A stretch of DNA of 64,000 nt. Origin: Lachnospiraceae bacterium. GTDB taxonomy: Bacteria > Bacillota > Clostridia > Lachnospirales > Lachnospiraceae. The notes under the pieces were generated by a model. It was not told the origin of the DNA. It worked only from the letters and a program-made list of their open reading frames with translations, and searched no databases. The stretch covers positions 1 to 64,000 of the forward strand of contig JAFUFI010000031.1 in the NCBI GenBank assembly GCA_017469945.1. The letters are read 5' to 3'. Positions 41,676-51,079 of the stretch are shown here, piece after piece; position 1 is the stretch's first letter, and every line of letters begins with the position of its first letter. A program made the position numbers and the translations under genes.

Positions 41676-43541
41676 ATGTATCTTGAAAAGATAAATAAAG
41701 TCGGCGATGTAAAAAAGATTCCCGCCGAACATCTCGGAGTTTTATGTGACGAGATAAGAGATTTCTTAATAGAAAAAATAAGCCATACCGGAGGACATTT
41801 AGGCTCTAATCTTGGAGTCGTTGAACTTACGGTAGCGCTTCATCTTGAGCTTAATCTTCCTAAAGACGATATTATCTGGGATGTAGGACACCAGTCCTAT
41901 ACACACAAGCTTTTGTCCGGAAGAAGAGAGGGGTTTGACAGCCTTCGCATGTACCACGGAATGAGCGGTTTCCCTAAAAGAAGGGAGAGCGACTGTGACT
42001 GTTTCGATACAGGCCACAGCTCAACTTCCATTTCCGCGGGTCTCGGACTTGTAAAAGCAAGAGATATCTCCGGGGAGAAAAAGACTGTGGTTTCCGTAAT
42101 AGGTGACGGATCCCTTACCGGCGGACTGGCCTTTGAAGCTTTAAATAATGCGGGAAAATCGGACAGCAACTTTATTATCATCCTTAACGATAATAAGATG
42201 TCTATTTCAGAGAATGTAGGAGCTATTCCCAAGTACTTAAACTCAATCCGTACAAGCGAAGGATACCTTGATCTTAAGGATGACGTTTACAACAAGATCG
42301 TAGGAACCCCTGCCGGAAATAATATCGTAAAAAATATCAGAAGAGCTAAAAACAGTTTTAAATCCCTTTATTCCCCGGGTATGATGTTCGAGGAAATGGG
42401 TATTGTATATTTAGGCCCCATTAACGGACATGACATAGACGCTATGCGCAAGGCTTTAAAAGAAGCCAAGCGTATTAAGAGGGCGGTTATGATCCATGTG
42501 ATCACAGAAAAAGGAAAGGGATATGAACCTGCCATAAGACACCCGGCAAGATTCCACGGAACCGGCCCCTTTGATATAGAAACAGGACTTCCCAAGAAGT
42601 CCTCTGCTGTATCCTGGACCAATGTCTTTTCTACGGTTATGGTAAAGCTCGGGGCAAGGAATCCGAAAATCTGTGCCGTAACGGCGGCTATGCCTGACGG
42701 AACGGGACTTAAGAGATTTTATAATGCATATCCCGAGAGATTTTTTGACGTGGGGATCGCCGAGGAGCATGCTGTTACCTTTGCAGCGGGACTTGCCGCG
42801 GGAGGGCTTACCCCGGTTGTGGCTATTTATTCTTCATTTTTACAAAGAGCCTACGACCAGATAATCCACGATGTATGTCTGCAGGATCTTCCGGTTGTTT
42901 TTGCCGTTGACAGAGCGGGCATCGTCGGTAACGACGGCGAGACCCACCAGGGTATATTCGATCTGTCCTTCCTTTCGGGAATCCCGGGGATGACTGTTAT
43001 GGCACCCAAGAACCTTTGGGAGTTTTCGGATATGCTGAAATTTGCGGTTTCTTACGGACACCCCATCGCCGTCAGATACCCCAGAGGTGCTGTATATGAA
43101 GGCCTCGAGGAGTTTAGAACAGATATTGCCATCGGTGAGGCCGAGTGGATCTACAGAGAAGAAGAGATTGCCCTTGTAGCCGTTGGTTCTATGGTTGAAA
43201 CCGCCGAAAAGGTCAGAACTGGTCTTGAAAAGAAGGGACACAAAGCAAGCCTTATCAACGCGAGATTTGTAAGTCCCATAGACACTGAGAGCATAAGAGA
43301 GGCGATGCGCTGCCACAAGCTTATCGTTACATTGGAAGAAAACGTTAGAAGCGGCGGATTCGGCGAGAGAGTTTTGGACTTTATCAATTCTGAAAAGCTT
43401 GCAGGTAAAGAGCCGGGCGCGGACTGCCTTATCATAAGTCTTCCGGATTGCTTTATCGAGCACGGAGATTGCGCTCTTCTAAAGGCTGCAAACGGAATCG
43501 ATGCGGACAGCATTACCGAAAAGATCCTCGAAAGAGTTTGA
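41676..43541 (+). CDS. dxs: 1-deoxy-D-xylulose-5-phosphate synthase
   Basis: 621 residues. First enzyme of the MEP pathway (pyruvate plus glyceraldehyde 3-phosphate). TPP-binding VIGDGSLTGGLAFEALNNAG, then central IAEEHAVTFAAGLA with the catalytic Glu, and C-terminal transketolase domain. The N-terminus VKKIPAEHLGVLCDEIRDFL is typical. AGTTAGCTT upstream is a weak binding site. Confidence 0.97.
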   Translation: MYLEKINKVGDVKKIPAEHLGVLCDEIRDFLIEKISHTGGHLGSNLGVVELTVALHLELNLPKDDIIWDVGHQSYTHKLLSGRREGFDSLRMYHGMSGFPKRRESDCDCFDTGHSSTSISAGLGLVKARDISGEKKTVVSVIGDGSLTGGLAFEALNNAGKSDSNFIIILNDNKMSISENVGAIPKYLNSIRTSEGYLDLKDDVYNKIVGTPAGNNIVKNIRRAKNSFKSLYSPGMMFEEMGIVYLGPINGHDIDAMRKALKEAKRIKRAVMIHVITEKGKGYEPAIRHPARFHGTGPFDIETGLPKKSSAVSWTNVFSTVMVKLGARNPKICAVTAAMPDGTGLKRFYNAYPERFFDVGIAEEHAVTFAAGLAAGGLTPVVAIYSSFLQRAYDQIIHDVCLQDLPVVFAVDRAGIVGNDGETHQGIFDLSFLSGIPGMTVMAPKNLWEFSDMLKFAVSYGHPIAVRYPRGAVYEGLEEFRTDIAIGEAEWIYREEEIALVAVGSMVETAEKVRTGLEKKGHKASLINARFVSPIDTESIREAMRCHKLIVTLEENVRSGGFGERVLDFINSEKLAGKEPGADCLIISLPDCFIEHGDCALLKAANGIDADSITEKILERV

Positions 43542-43544
43542 TTT

Positions 43545-44426
43545 ATGAAAGAAAGACTTGATGTTATATTGGTACAGGACGGATACGCTCCGTCCAGAGA
43601 AAAAGCGAAAGCTATCATAATGAGCGGCGTTGTCTATGTCAACGGTCAAAAGGAAGACAAGGCAGGAAGCTTTTTTGATACCTCGAAGGTAAAGGTTGAG
43701 GTTAGAGGACAAAGTCCCAAGTATGTAAGCCGAGGCGGTCTTAAGCTGGAAAAGGCTATGGAAATCTGGGGCTTTAACCTTGAGGGGCATATCTGTATGG
43801 ACATCGGTGCATCTACCGGTGGTTTTACGGATTGTATGCTCCAAAACGGAGCGTCAAAGGTATACTCGGTTGATGTCGGACACGGACAGCTCGACTGGAA
43901 GCTTAGAAACGACGAGAGAGTCGTTGTTATGGAACAGACCAATTTCAGATTTATGAAACCTGAAGATATTGAGGATACCCTTGATTTTGCCAGCGTAGAT
44001 GTCTCTTTCATCTCACTTACCAAGATCCTTATACCCGCTAGAAATCTTTTAAAGAGCGGAGCCGGAATGGTCTGTCTTATTAAGCCGCAGTTTGAGGCCG
44101 GAAGAGACAAAGTCGGTAAAAATGGCGTTGTAAGAGAGGCCCAGACACATAAGGACGTTATTTCAAAGATAGTTACCTTCGCGGATATGATCGGCTTTGA
44201 CGTAAAAGCCATCGACTTTTCGCCTATCAAAGGTCCCGAAGGAAATATCGAATATCTTATGTATATCACCAAGAAATCCGATATTTCGGAGGAAATCCTT
44301 TCCCTCGAGGAGAAAGAAGCGGAAGAAAAGCTAAGGGATATGCTTGAGGAAAAGACAGGACTTGCCTTCGAAGAAGGTTTTAAAAAGATTATCGAAGATA
44401 TTGTTTCGGGTTCACACGAACTCTAA
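43545..44426 (+). CDS. tlyA: TlyA family rRNA 2'-O-methyltransferase / hemolysin-like protein
   Basis: 293 residues. N-terminal S4 RNA-binding domain (RLDVILVQDGYAPSREKAKA, GVVYVNGQKEDKAGS) and FtsJ-like methyltransferase domain with SAM motif MDIGASTGGFTDCML and the KPQFEAGRDKVGKNG segment. Known homologues methylate 16S/23S rRNA cytidines and determine capreomycin sensitivity. Three nt after dxs, as in many Firmicutes. Confidence 0.94.
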   Translation: MKERLDVILVQDGYAPSREKAKAIIMSGVVYVNGQKEDKAGSFFDTSKVKVEVRGQSPKYVSRGGLKLEKAMEIWGFNLEGHICMDIGASTGGFTDCMLQNGASKVYSVDVGHGQLDWKLRNDERVVVMEQTNFRFMKPEDIEDTLDFASVDVSFISLTKILIPARNLLKSGAGMVCLIKPQFEAGRDKVGKNGVVREAQTHKDVISKIVTFADMIGFDVKAIDFSPIKGPEGNIEYLMYITKKSDISEEILSLEEKEAEEKLRDMLEEKTGLAFEEGFKKIIEDIVSGSHEL

Positions 44427-44437
44427 AGGCATTTGAA

Positions 44438-45247
44438 ATGAAAAAGTTTTTAATATACAAAAATCCTTATAAAGATAAAGACGAAACCATAAAAAATAAA
44501 GTGGTCAGCTGCCTTTTGAGCCTCGGAGCCGCTGTTACGGATTTTGACAAATATAACGGTGAGTACGGCGATGATTTGATGACGATCGTCCTGGGCGGAG
44601 ACGGAACAATACTGCAGGCTATCAGAGAAGCGGATTTTTCCATGGGACCCGTTATCGGCATAAACCTAGGTACACTGGGATTTCTTACTGAAATTGAGAC
44701 GTCAAATATCGAAAACGCCATGAAAGCCCTTGTGGAAGATAAGTTTACTCTTGAAGACAGACTGCTCCTTGAGGGAAAGACAGCCCAAAGCACGGTAAAC
44801 GCCTTGAATGATGTTGTCCTTACAAGATTCGGCGGTCTTCGGATCAATTCCTTTAATTTGTACGTAAACGGATTGTTCCTTGCGCAGTATTTTGCTGACG
44901 GTGTGATCATATCAACGCCTACGGGATCTACCGGATATAACCTTTCGGCGGGAGGCCCCATCGCCAGCCCCGCATCGGAACTTATTATATTGACTCCAAT
45001 TTGTCCTCATACTTTAAACCACAGGAGTATCATCCTTTCAAGTAAGGATGAGGTGAGGATTGAAATACCCGCCTCCAAAGACGGCGGAAACCAGGAACTT
45101 GAAGTCAGCTTCGACGGAAGTAGCAAGGAAATCGTTAAGACGGGAGAGAGCGTAACAGTTCGCTGCAGCGATAAAAAGGTTTGCTTTGCAAAGCTTGGAA
45201 AAGACAGTTTCCTTGATATTCTTAACAGAAAAATGAGTGAGAAATAA
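44438..45247 (+). CDS. nadK: NAD kinase
   Basis: 269 residues. Phosphorylates NAD to NADP. GGDGTILQAIREA with the catalytic Asp, GINLGTLGFLTEIE, and TPTGSTGYNLSAGGPI. Start at 44438 with AAAGGCATTTGAA upstream. Within the operon, followed after 2 nt by argR. Confidence 0.96.
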   Translation: MKKFLIYKNPYKDKDETIKNKVVSCLLSLGAAVTDFDKYNGEYGDDLMTIVLGGDGTILQAIREADFSMGPVIGINLGTLGFLTEIETSNIENAMKALVEDKFTLEDRLLLEGKTAQSTVNALNDVVLTRFGGLRINSFNLYVNGLFLAQYFADGVIISTPTGSTGYNLSAGGPIASPASELIILTPICPHTLNHRSIILSSKDEVRIEIPASKDGGNQELEVSFDGSSKEIVKTGESVTVRCSDKKVCFAKLGKDSFLDILNRKMSEK

Positions 45248-45249
45248 TT

Positions 45250-45699
45250 ATGAAATCAACCAGACAAAAGAAATTGATTGAACTCATCGAACAAAACGAG
45301 ATCGGAACGCAGGAAGAACTTGCTCTTATGCTAAAAAAAAGCGGGTTTGACGTTACCCAGGCCACAGTCTCAAGAGATATCAGAGAGCTCGGGCTTACAA
45401 AGGTCTCCGGAACAGGCGGGAATCAAAAGTATATTTTGATCAATACCGGCAAAGGGGATCTTTCCGATAAATTCATCAGAGTCTTAAAGGATGGTTTTGT
45501 TTCGGTGGACATGGCACAAAACATCCTGGTCATTAAGACAGTATCGGGTATGGCTATGGCAGTAGCTGCAGCTATTGATGCGATGGATTTTTCCGAGATC
45601 GTCGGAAGTATCGCGGGAGACGATACCATTATGGCCGCTGTAAGAACCGTCGGTGAGACCAGATCGCTGATGGAAAAGATCAAAAACATGGTACAATAA
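45250..45699 (+). CDS. argR: Arginine repressor
   Basis: 149 residues. N-terminal winged helix (RQKKLIELIEQNEIGTQEEL, FDVTQATVSRDIRELGLTKV) and C-terminal arginine-binding oligomerisation domain (VDMAQNILVIKTVSGMAMAV, SIAGDDTIMAAV). Controls arginine metabolism genes that lie outside this window. Its place before recN is conserved in Firmicutes. Confidence 0.96.
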   Translation: MKSTRQKKLIELIEQNEIGTQEELALMLKKSGFDVTQATVSRDIRELGLTKVSGTGGNQKYILINTGKGDLSDKFIRVLKDGFVSVDMAQNILVIKTVSGMAMAVAAAIDAMDFSEIVGSIAGDDTIMAAVRTVGETRSLMEKIKNMVQ

Positions 45700-45728
45700 C
45701 TTAATTTAAGGGGGAGAACAAGGAACAT

Positions 45729-47420
45729 ATGTTACAGAGTATTCACGTAAAAAATCTGGCATTAATTGAAGAAACGGAAGTTGAATTCGGCGAGGGACTT
45801 AATATTATAACCGGTGAGACCGGAGCCGGAAAGTCGCTTCTTATAGGCTCGGTAAATCTTGCGCTTGGCGGAAAGGTGGATGCGTCTCTTTTAAGAAAAG
45901 GCGCGGATGAAGGCTTCGTAAAGCTTGTATTTGTATCCGAAGACGAAAAGGTTAAAAGTATCCTAAGGGAAATGGATATTGAGCCCGAAGAGGACGGAAC
46001 CATCATCCTTTTAAGAAAACTTTCCCAGGGAAAGAGCAGCTGTAAGATAAACGGAGAGACCGTTACAGCAAAGCAGGTATCTCGTCTTGCCGAGGAGCTT
46101 ATTGATATCCACGGACAGCATGAACATCAAAGCCTTTTTAAAAAGTCCAAGCACCTTGATATACTTGATGCTTTCGGAGAAAAGACGCTAAAACCTCTTC
46201 TTGAAAAGACTGCTGAGAGCTATAAAGCGTACAAAGAGGCGGCAGCCGAGCTTTCTGAGAACGAAAAAGACACCACGGATATCGAAAGAGAAAAATCTCT
46301 TTTAGAGTTTGAGGTTAGTGAGATAGAAGCCGCGGCTTTGACGGAAGGCGAAGATAAGCAGCTTGAAGAAAAGTTTTCAAGGATGGCCAATGCAAGAAAG
46401 ATTGCAGAGTCGCTTTCGGAGGCTTATAATTATACCTCGGCGGCACAGACTAATGCAGCCTCTTTGATCGGAAATGCCTTAAGGGCTGTGGGAAATGTTT
46501 CTCAGTACGACAGCTCTATAGAAGCTTTGGAGTCACAGCTTTCCGAATTAGAAGGACTGATGAATGACTTTAATAGAGACCTTTCGGGCTATATGTCTGA
46601 CTTTACCTTTGAAGAGGGTGAGTTTGAAGAGGTTTCCGAAAGGCTCGATCTTATAAATTCCTTCAAGAGAAAGTACGGCGAAAGCATACCTGAAATACTG
46701 GATTTTGCAAAAGAAGCTTCGGATAAGCTTGACAAATATGCCGACTATGAAGGATATATATATAGGTTAAAGGAAAAGGTTTCAAAGGCGGAAGAGATCC
46801 TTTTGAAAAACTGCGAGGCTCTTTCAAAAGAGAGAAAGAAAATCTCCGTTTCTTTAAGCGGTAAATTAAAGGAATCTTTGGTTGGGCTTAACTTTTTAAG
46901 CGTGGAATTCGAAGTCGATGTACGCCCCGGAAATAAGCCCGGAGCAAAGGGATATGATGAGGTTGAGTTTATGATCTCGACCAATCCCGGAGAACCTCTA
47001 AAGAGTCTTGGAGATGTAGCCAGCGGAGGAGAGCTCTCAAGGATAATGCTAGGGCTTAAGACTGTTATGGCAGGGGAGGATAAGGTCGACACGCTGATAT
47101 TTGATGAGATTGATACGGGTATCAGCGGAAGAACAGCATTTAAGGTATCTAAGCAGCTGGGTAAGCTCTCTAGGGCCCACCAGGTGCTTTGTATAACGCA
47201 TTTGCCTCAGATTGCCGCTATGGCGGATGAGCATTTTGCGATAGAGAAGGAAGCGACAAAGGATTCCACAAGAACCTTTATCCGAAATCTAAATGGGGAA
47301 GAATCTGTGCGTGAGCTTGCAAGGCTTTTGGGAAGTGATGAGGAGTCGGAAGCTGCGCTTGACAACGCCAGAGATATGTTACTTAAAGCAAAAGAATATA
47401 AAAACGATATGGGGGAATAA
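45729..47420 (+). CDS. recN: DNA repair protein RecN
   Basis: 563 residues. SMC-like ATPase acting in double-strand break repair. Walker A ITGETGAGKSLLIGS near the N-terminus, long coiled coils (about 160-360) with hinge, signature DVASGGELSRIMLGLK and Walker B DTLIFDEIDTGISGR near the C-terminus. GGGGGAGAACAAGGA upstream. Last gene of the nusB-recN run; typA starts 41 nt later. Confidence 0.96.
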   Translation: MLQSIHVKNLALIEETEVEFGEGLNIITGETGAGKSLLIGSVNLALGGKVDASLLRKGADEGFVKLVFVSEDEKVKSILREMDIEPEEDGTIILLRKLSQGKSSCKINGETVTAKQVSRLAEELIDIHGQHEHQSLFKKSKHLDILDAFGEKTLKPLLEKTAESYKAYKEAAAELSENEKDTTDIEREKSLLEFEVSEIEAAALTEGEDKQLEEKFSRMANARKIAESLSEAYNYTSAAQTNAASLIGNALRAVGNVSQYDSSIEALESQLSELEGLMNDFNRDLSGYMSDFTFEEGEFEEVSERLDLINSFKRKYGESIPEILDFAKEASDKLDKYADYEGYIYRLKEKVSKAEEILLKNCEALSKERKKISVSLSGKLKESLVGLNFLSVEFEVDVRPGNKPGAKGYDEVEFMISTNPGEPLKSLGDVASGGELSRIMLGLKTVMAGEDKVDTLIFDEIDTGISGRTAFKVSKQLGKLSRAHQVLCITHLPQIAAMADEHFAIEKEATKDSTRTFIRNLNGEESVRELARLLGSDEESEAALDNARDMLLKAKEYKNDMGE

Positions 47421-47461
47421 TGCAAAAGTAATTATTTAGATAAAAAGAGGATTATGAAAAA

Positions 47462-49300
47462 ATGAGACAGAAAAGAGAAGATGTAAGAAATATCGCAATT
47501 ATTGCCCATGTCGACCACGGTAAGACCACTCTTGTCGACGAGCTTTTAAAGCAAAGCGGCGTATTCCGCGACAATCAGGAAGTAGCGGAGCGAGTTATGG
47601 ACAGTAACGACATTGAGAGAGAAAGAGGAATAACTATTCTCTCTAAGAATACTGCCGTTATGTACAAAAACACCAAGATCAATATTATAGACACTCCCGG
47701 CCACGCGGACTTCGGAGGCGAGGTTGAGCGAGTACTTAAGATGGTAAACGGTGTAATCCTTGTGGTTGACGCTTTTGAGGGTGCAATGCCCCAGACCAAG
47801 TTTGTACTTCGTAAGGCGCTTGAGCTTAAGCTCCCCGTTATCGTCTGCATCAATAAGATAGACAGACCCGAAGCAAGACCCGACGAAGTTGTTGACGAAG
47901 TACTTGAGCTCTTCCTTGAGCTTGATGCCGACGATTCGCAGCTTGATTGTCCTTTTGTATTTGCATCGGCTAAGGCAGGTATCGCTTCACTCGATTCTTC
48001 AGAGCCCGGAACCGATATGGAGCCTTTATTTGAGACGATCCTTGATTACATCCCCGCGCCTGAGGGAGATCCCGAGGCCGGAACCCAGGTACTTATCAGT
48101 ACTATCGATTACAACGATTACGTTGGACGTATCGGCGTAGGTAAAGTGGACAACGGAACTATCAAGGTTAACCAGGACGTCGTTATCTGTAACCACCACG
48201 AGCCCGATAAACAGCTTAAGGTTAAGGTAAGCAAACTCTATGAGTTCGACGGACTTAATAAAGTAGAAGTAAAGGAAGCCGGAATCGGATCGATCGTAGC
48301 GATCTCCGGTATTACAGATATTCATATCGGAGATACACTTTGCTCCCCCGATGCGGTAGAGCCCATCCCCTTCCAGAAGATTTCAGAGCCCACAATCGCT
48401 ATGGACTTTATCGTAAACGATTCTCCTTTGGCAGGTCAGGAAGGTAAGTATGTTACCAGCCGTCATATAAGAGACAGGCTTTTAAGGGAACTTAACACAG
48501 ACGTATCTCTTCGCGTGGAGGAGACCGATTCAACAGACAGATTCAAAGTAAGCGGAAGAGGAGAACTTCACCTTTCAGTCCTTATCGAGAATATGAGACG
48601 TGAAGGATTCGAGTTTGCCGTTTCCAAGGCGCAGGTTCTCTACAAAGAGGATGAAAACGGAAAGAAGCTTGAGCCTATGGAGCTTGCCTATATCGATGTT
48701 CCCAACGAATTTTCCGGAGCTGTTATCGAAAAACTCGGACAGCGTAAGGGAGAGCTCCGCAATATGGGAAGTATCTCCGGCGGAACATATACAAGACTTG
48801 AGTTTTCAATTCCTTCAAGAGGCCTTATCGGATACAGAGGCGAGTTTATGACCGATACCAAGGGTAACGGAATCATCAATACCGTATTCGACGGATACGC
48901 TCCTTACAAGGGAGATATCTCTTATCGTAAGCAGGGATCTCTTATCGCATTTGAGGCCGGAGAAGCTATCACATACGGTCTTTTCAATGCACAGGAGAGA
49001 GGAACCTTATTTATCGGACCCGGTGAAAAGGTATACGCCGGAATGGTAGTTGGACAGACAGGTAAGTCAGAGGATATCGAAGTAAATGTCTGCAAGAAAA
49101 AGCAGCTTACAAATACCCGTTCTTCCAGCGCGGATGAGGCACTCAGACTTACGCCTCCCAGAATCCTCTCCCTTGAGCAGGCACTTGACTTTATCGAGAC
49201 CGATGAGCTTTTGGAGGTTACTCCCACAAAGCTCCGTATCAGAAAGAAGCTCCTTGATTCAAGGCTCAGAAAGAGAGCAGGTTTTACGCAGAATCAGTAG
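47462..49300 (+). CDS. typA: Translational GTPase TypA/BipA
   Basis: 612 residues. G1 AHVDHGKTTLVDELLKQSG, G2 region ERGITILSKNTAV, G3 DTPGHADFGGEVERVL, G4 NKIDRPEARPD; then the TypA-specific C-terminal region (SRGLIGYRGEFMTDTKGNG, ENRPxRKRxxxSRLRKRAGF-like end). Functions in ribosome assembly and stress tolerance. AGAGGATTATGAAAAA upstream. No hairpin terminator was found after it. Confidence 0.96.
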   Translation: MRQKREDVRNIAIIAHVDHGKTTLVDELLKQSGVFRDNQEVAERVMDSNDIERERGITILSKNTAVMYKNTKINIIDTPGHADFGGEVERVLKMVNGVILVVDAFEGAMPQTKFVLRKALELKLPVIVCINKIDRPEARPDEVVDEVLELFLELDADDSQLDCPFVFASAKAGIASLDSSEPGTDMEPLFETILDYIPAPEGDPEAGTQVLISTIDYNDYVGRIGVGKVDNGTIKVNQDVVICNHHEPDKQLKVKVSKLYEFDGLNKVEVKEAGIGSIVAISGITDIHIGDTLCSPDAVEPIPFQKISEPTIAMDFIVNDSPLAGQEGKYVTSRHIRDRLLRELNTDVSLRVEETDSTDRFKVSGRGELHLSVLIENMRREGFEFAVSKAQVLYKEDENGKKLEPMELAYIDVPNEFSGAVIEKLGQRKGELRNMGSISGGTYTRLEFSIPSRGLIGYRGEFMTDTKGNGIINTVFDGYAPYKGDISYRKQGSLIAFEAGEAITYGLFNAQERGTLFIGPGEKVYAGMVVGQTGKSEDIEVNVCKKKQLTNTRSSSADEALRLTPPRILSLEQALDFIETDELLEVTPTKLRIRKKLLDSRLRKRAGFTQNQ

Positions 49301-49312
49301 AAACCTTTTTTA

Positions 49313-49341
49313 TTGAATATGAACTAACCTAGTGTTATAAT
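49313..49341 (+). promoter_or_regulatory. Sigma-A promoter of dapA
   Basis: TTGAAT, 17-nt spacer, TATAAT preceded by TGT (extended -10). Near-consensus, 47 nt before the dapA start. No lysine riboswitch elements were recognised in the short leader. Confidence 0.82.
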
Positions 49342-49387
49342 CATTTTGATTTGTTTCAACTTGTTTTTTACGAAAAGAGGATAAATT

Positions 49388-50272
49388 ATGTCTATATTTA
49401 CAGGATCCGGTGTAGCGATAGTAACACCTATGAAGGCTAATGGGGAGATTGATTATCCCGCATTTGAAAAGCTTATAGAATTCCAGATTGCCGGTGGTAC
49501 CGATGCGATAATCGTATGCGGAACTACAGGTGAGGCATCTACTCAGAGCCACGAAGAGCATCTTGAGACTGTTAAGTTCTGTGTAGATGTAGTTAAAAAG
49601 AGAGTTCCTGTTATCGCAGGAACCGGCTCAAACTGCACCGAGACCGCTGTATATCTTTCCAAGGAAGCTGAAAGCTACGGAGTAGATGCCGTGCTTCTTG
49701 TAAGCCCTTATTACAATAAGGCTACGCAGAACGGTCTTTATCAGCACTTTAAGACTACTGCCAATGCTATAAATATCCCTGTAATCCTTTATAATGTACC
49801 CAGCCGTACGGGTTGCAATATTCTTCCCGAGACTGTAGTCAGACTTGCTAAGGATTGCAAGAACATCGTTGCTATCAAGGAAGCAAGCGGCAATATCAGC
49901 CAGATCGCACACCTTGCAGCTATCAGCAAGGGATGCATAGACATTTATTCAGGAAATGACGACCAGATCGTTCCTATCCTTTCATTAGGCGGAAAGGGCG
50001 TTATCTCCGTACTTGCAAACGTTGCACCCAAGGAAACACATAACATCTGTCAGTACTACTTTGACGGTAAGGTTAAGGAATCCTGTGATGAGCAGCTCAG
50101 AGCACTTGATCTTTGCAATGCACTGTTTTGCGAGGTTAACCCGATTCCCGTTAAGAAGGCTCTCGAGCTTATGAAGATGATCCCCGGCGGACTCAGACTT
50201 CCTCTTACAGAGATGGAGCCTGCCAACACCGAGAGACTTACAAAGGCAATGAAAGAATACGGAATTCTTTAA
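49388..50272 (+). CDS. dapA: 4-hydroxy-tetrahydrodipicolinate synthase
   Basis: 294 residues. Condenses pyruvate with aspartate semialdehyde in lysine/diaminopimelate synthesis. GTTGEASTQSHEEH, catalytic Tyr in LYNVPSRTG and Schiff-base Lys in VAIKEASGNI. AAAGAGGATAAATT upstream. Operon dapA-dapB-hisA from its own promoter. Confidence 0.97.
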   Translation: MSIFTGSGVAIVTPMKANGEIDYPAFEKLIEFQIAGGTDAIIVCGTTGEASTQSHEEHLETVKFCVDVVKKRVPVIAGTGSNCTETAVYLSKEAESYGVDAVLLVSPYYNKATQNGLYQHFKTTANAINIPVILYNVPSRTGCNILPETVVRLAKDCKNIVAIKEASGNISQIAHLAAISKGCIDIYSGNDDQIVPILSLGGKGVISVLANVAPKETHNICQYYFDGKVKESCDEQLRALDLCNALFCEVNPIPVKKALELMKMIPGGLRLPLTEMEPANTERLTKAMKEYGIL

Positions 50273-50302
50273 TTTAAATACTTACTAAGCGAGGACAAGG
50301 AT

Positions 50303-51076
50303 ATGGTTAATGTAGTAATGCACGGCTGCAACGGAAAGATGGGACAGGTTATCTCTGAGATCGTTGCAAAAGACAAGGATCTGAATATGATCGCCGGAGT
50401 TGATAAGTTTGACGACGGACATAACCCTTATCCTGTGTTCTCAGATATAAACGATCTTCCGGAGGGAGTTGATGTTATTATCGATTTTTCAGCAGCTCCC
50501 GCCGTGGACGGACTCCTTGATTACTGTGAAAAGAAAGGTACACCCGTAGTCCTTTGTACTACAGGTCTTTCTAAGGAACAGCTTGAGAGAGTATCCGCCC
50601 TGTCTTCAAAGATTGCGATCTTAAAGAGTGCAAATATGTCTCTCGGCGTCAATCTTTTGATGAAGATCCTTACAGCGTATGCACCTATCTTAGCTGATAA
50701 CGGCTTTGATATTGAGATAGTTGAAAAACACCACAGACTTAAGCTTGATGCTCCCTCAGGAACGGCTATTGCCCTTGCGGATGCCGTAAATGAAGGCTTT
50801 GCGGAAGGAGATAAATACGAATACGTATATGACAGAAGCTCAAGACGTATGCAAAGACCTGATAAGGAAATCGGTATAAGTGCAGTCAGAGGCGGAAGCA
50901 TTGTAGGCGACCATGATGTTATCTTCGCCGGACAGGATGAGGTGGTTACTTTTTCACATACCGCGTACTCAAAGGCATTATTCGGAAGAGGAGCCGTATC
51001 TGCATCTAAATTCCTTGCAGGAAAACCTGCAGGCCTCTATGACATGAGCAATGTTATTGACGAACTTATAGGATGA
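50303..51076 (+). CDS. dapB: 4-hydroxy-tetrahydrodipicolinate reductase
   Basis: 257 residues. NAD(P)-binding HGCNGKMGQVISEIV, DFSAAPAVDGLLDYCEKKG, catalytic EKHHRLKLDAPSGTA and the C-terminal FSHTAYSKALFGRGA. Second step after DapA; 30 nt downstream of it. Confidence 0.97.
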   Translation: MVNVVMHGCNGKMGQVISEIVAKDKDLNMIAGVDKFDDGHNPYPVFSDINDLPEGVDVIIDFSAAPAVDGLLDYCEKKGTPVVLCTTGLSKEQLERVSALSSKIAILKSANMSLGVNLLMKILTAYAPILADNGFDIEIVEKHHRLKLDAPSGTAIALADAVNEGFAEGDKYEYVYDRSSRRMQRPDKEIGISAVRGGSIVGDHDVIFAGQDEVVTFSHTAYSKALFGRGAVSASKFLAGKPAGLYDMSNVIDELIG

Positions 51077-51079
51077 TCC

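Noticed and set aside
42840-43463. 207-codon minus-strand frame opposite dxs
   Set aside because: Shadow of dxs; no family features.
43646-44272. Long open frame on the minus strand opposite tlyA (about 208 codons)
   Set aside because: Entirely antisense to a well-conserved gene, with no ribosome binding site and no recognisable protein features.
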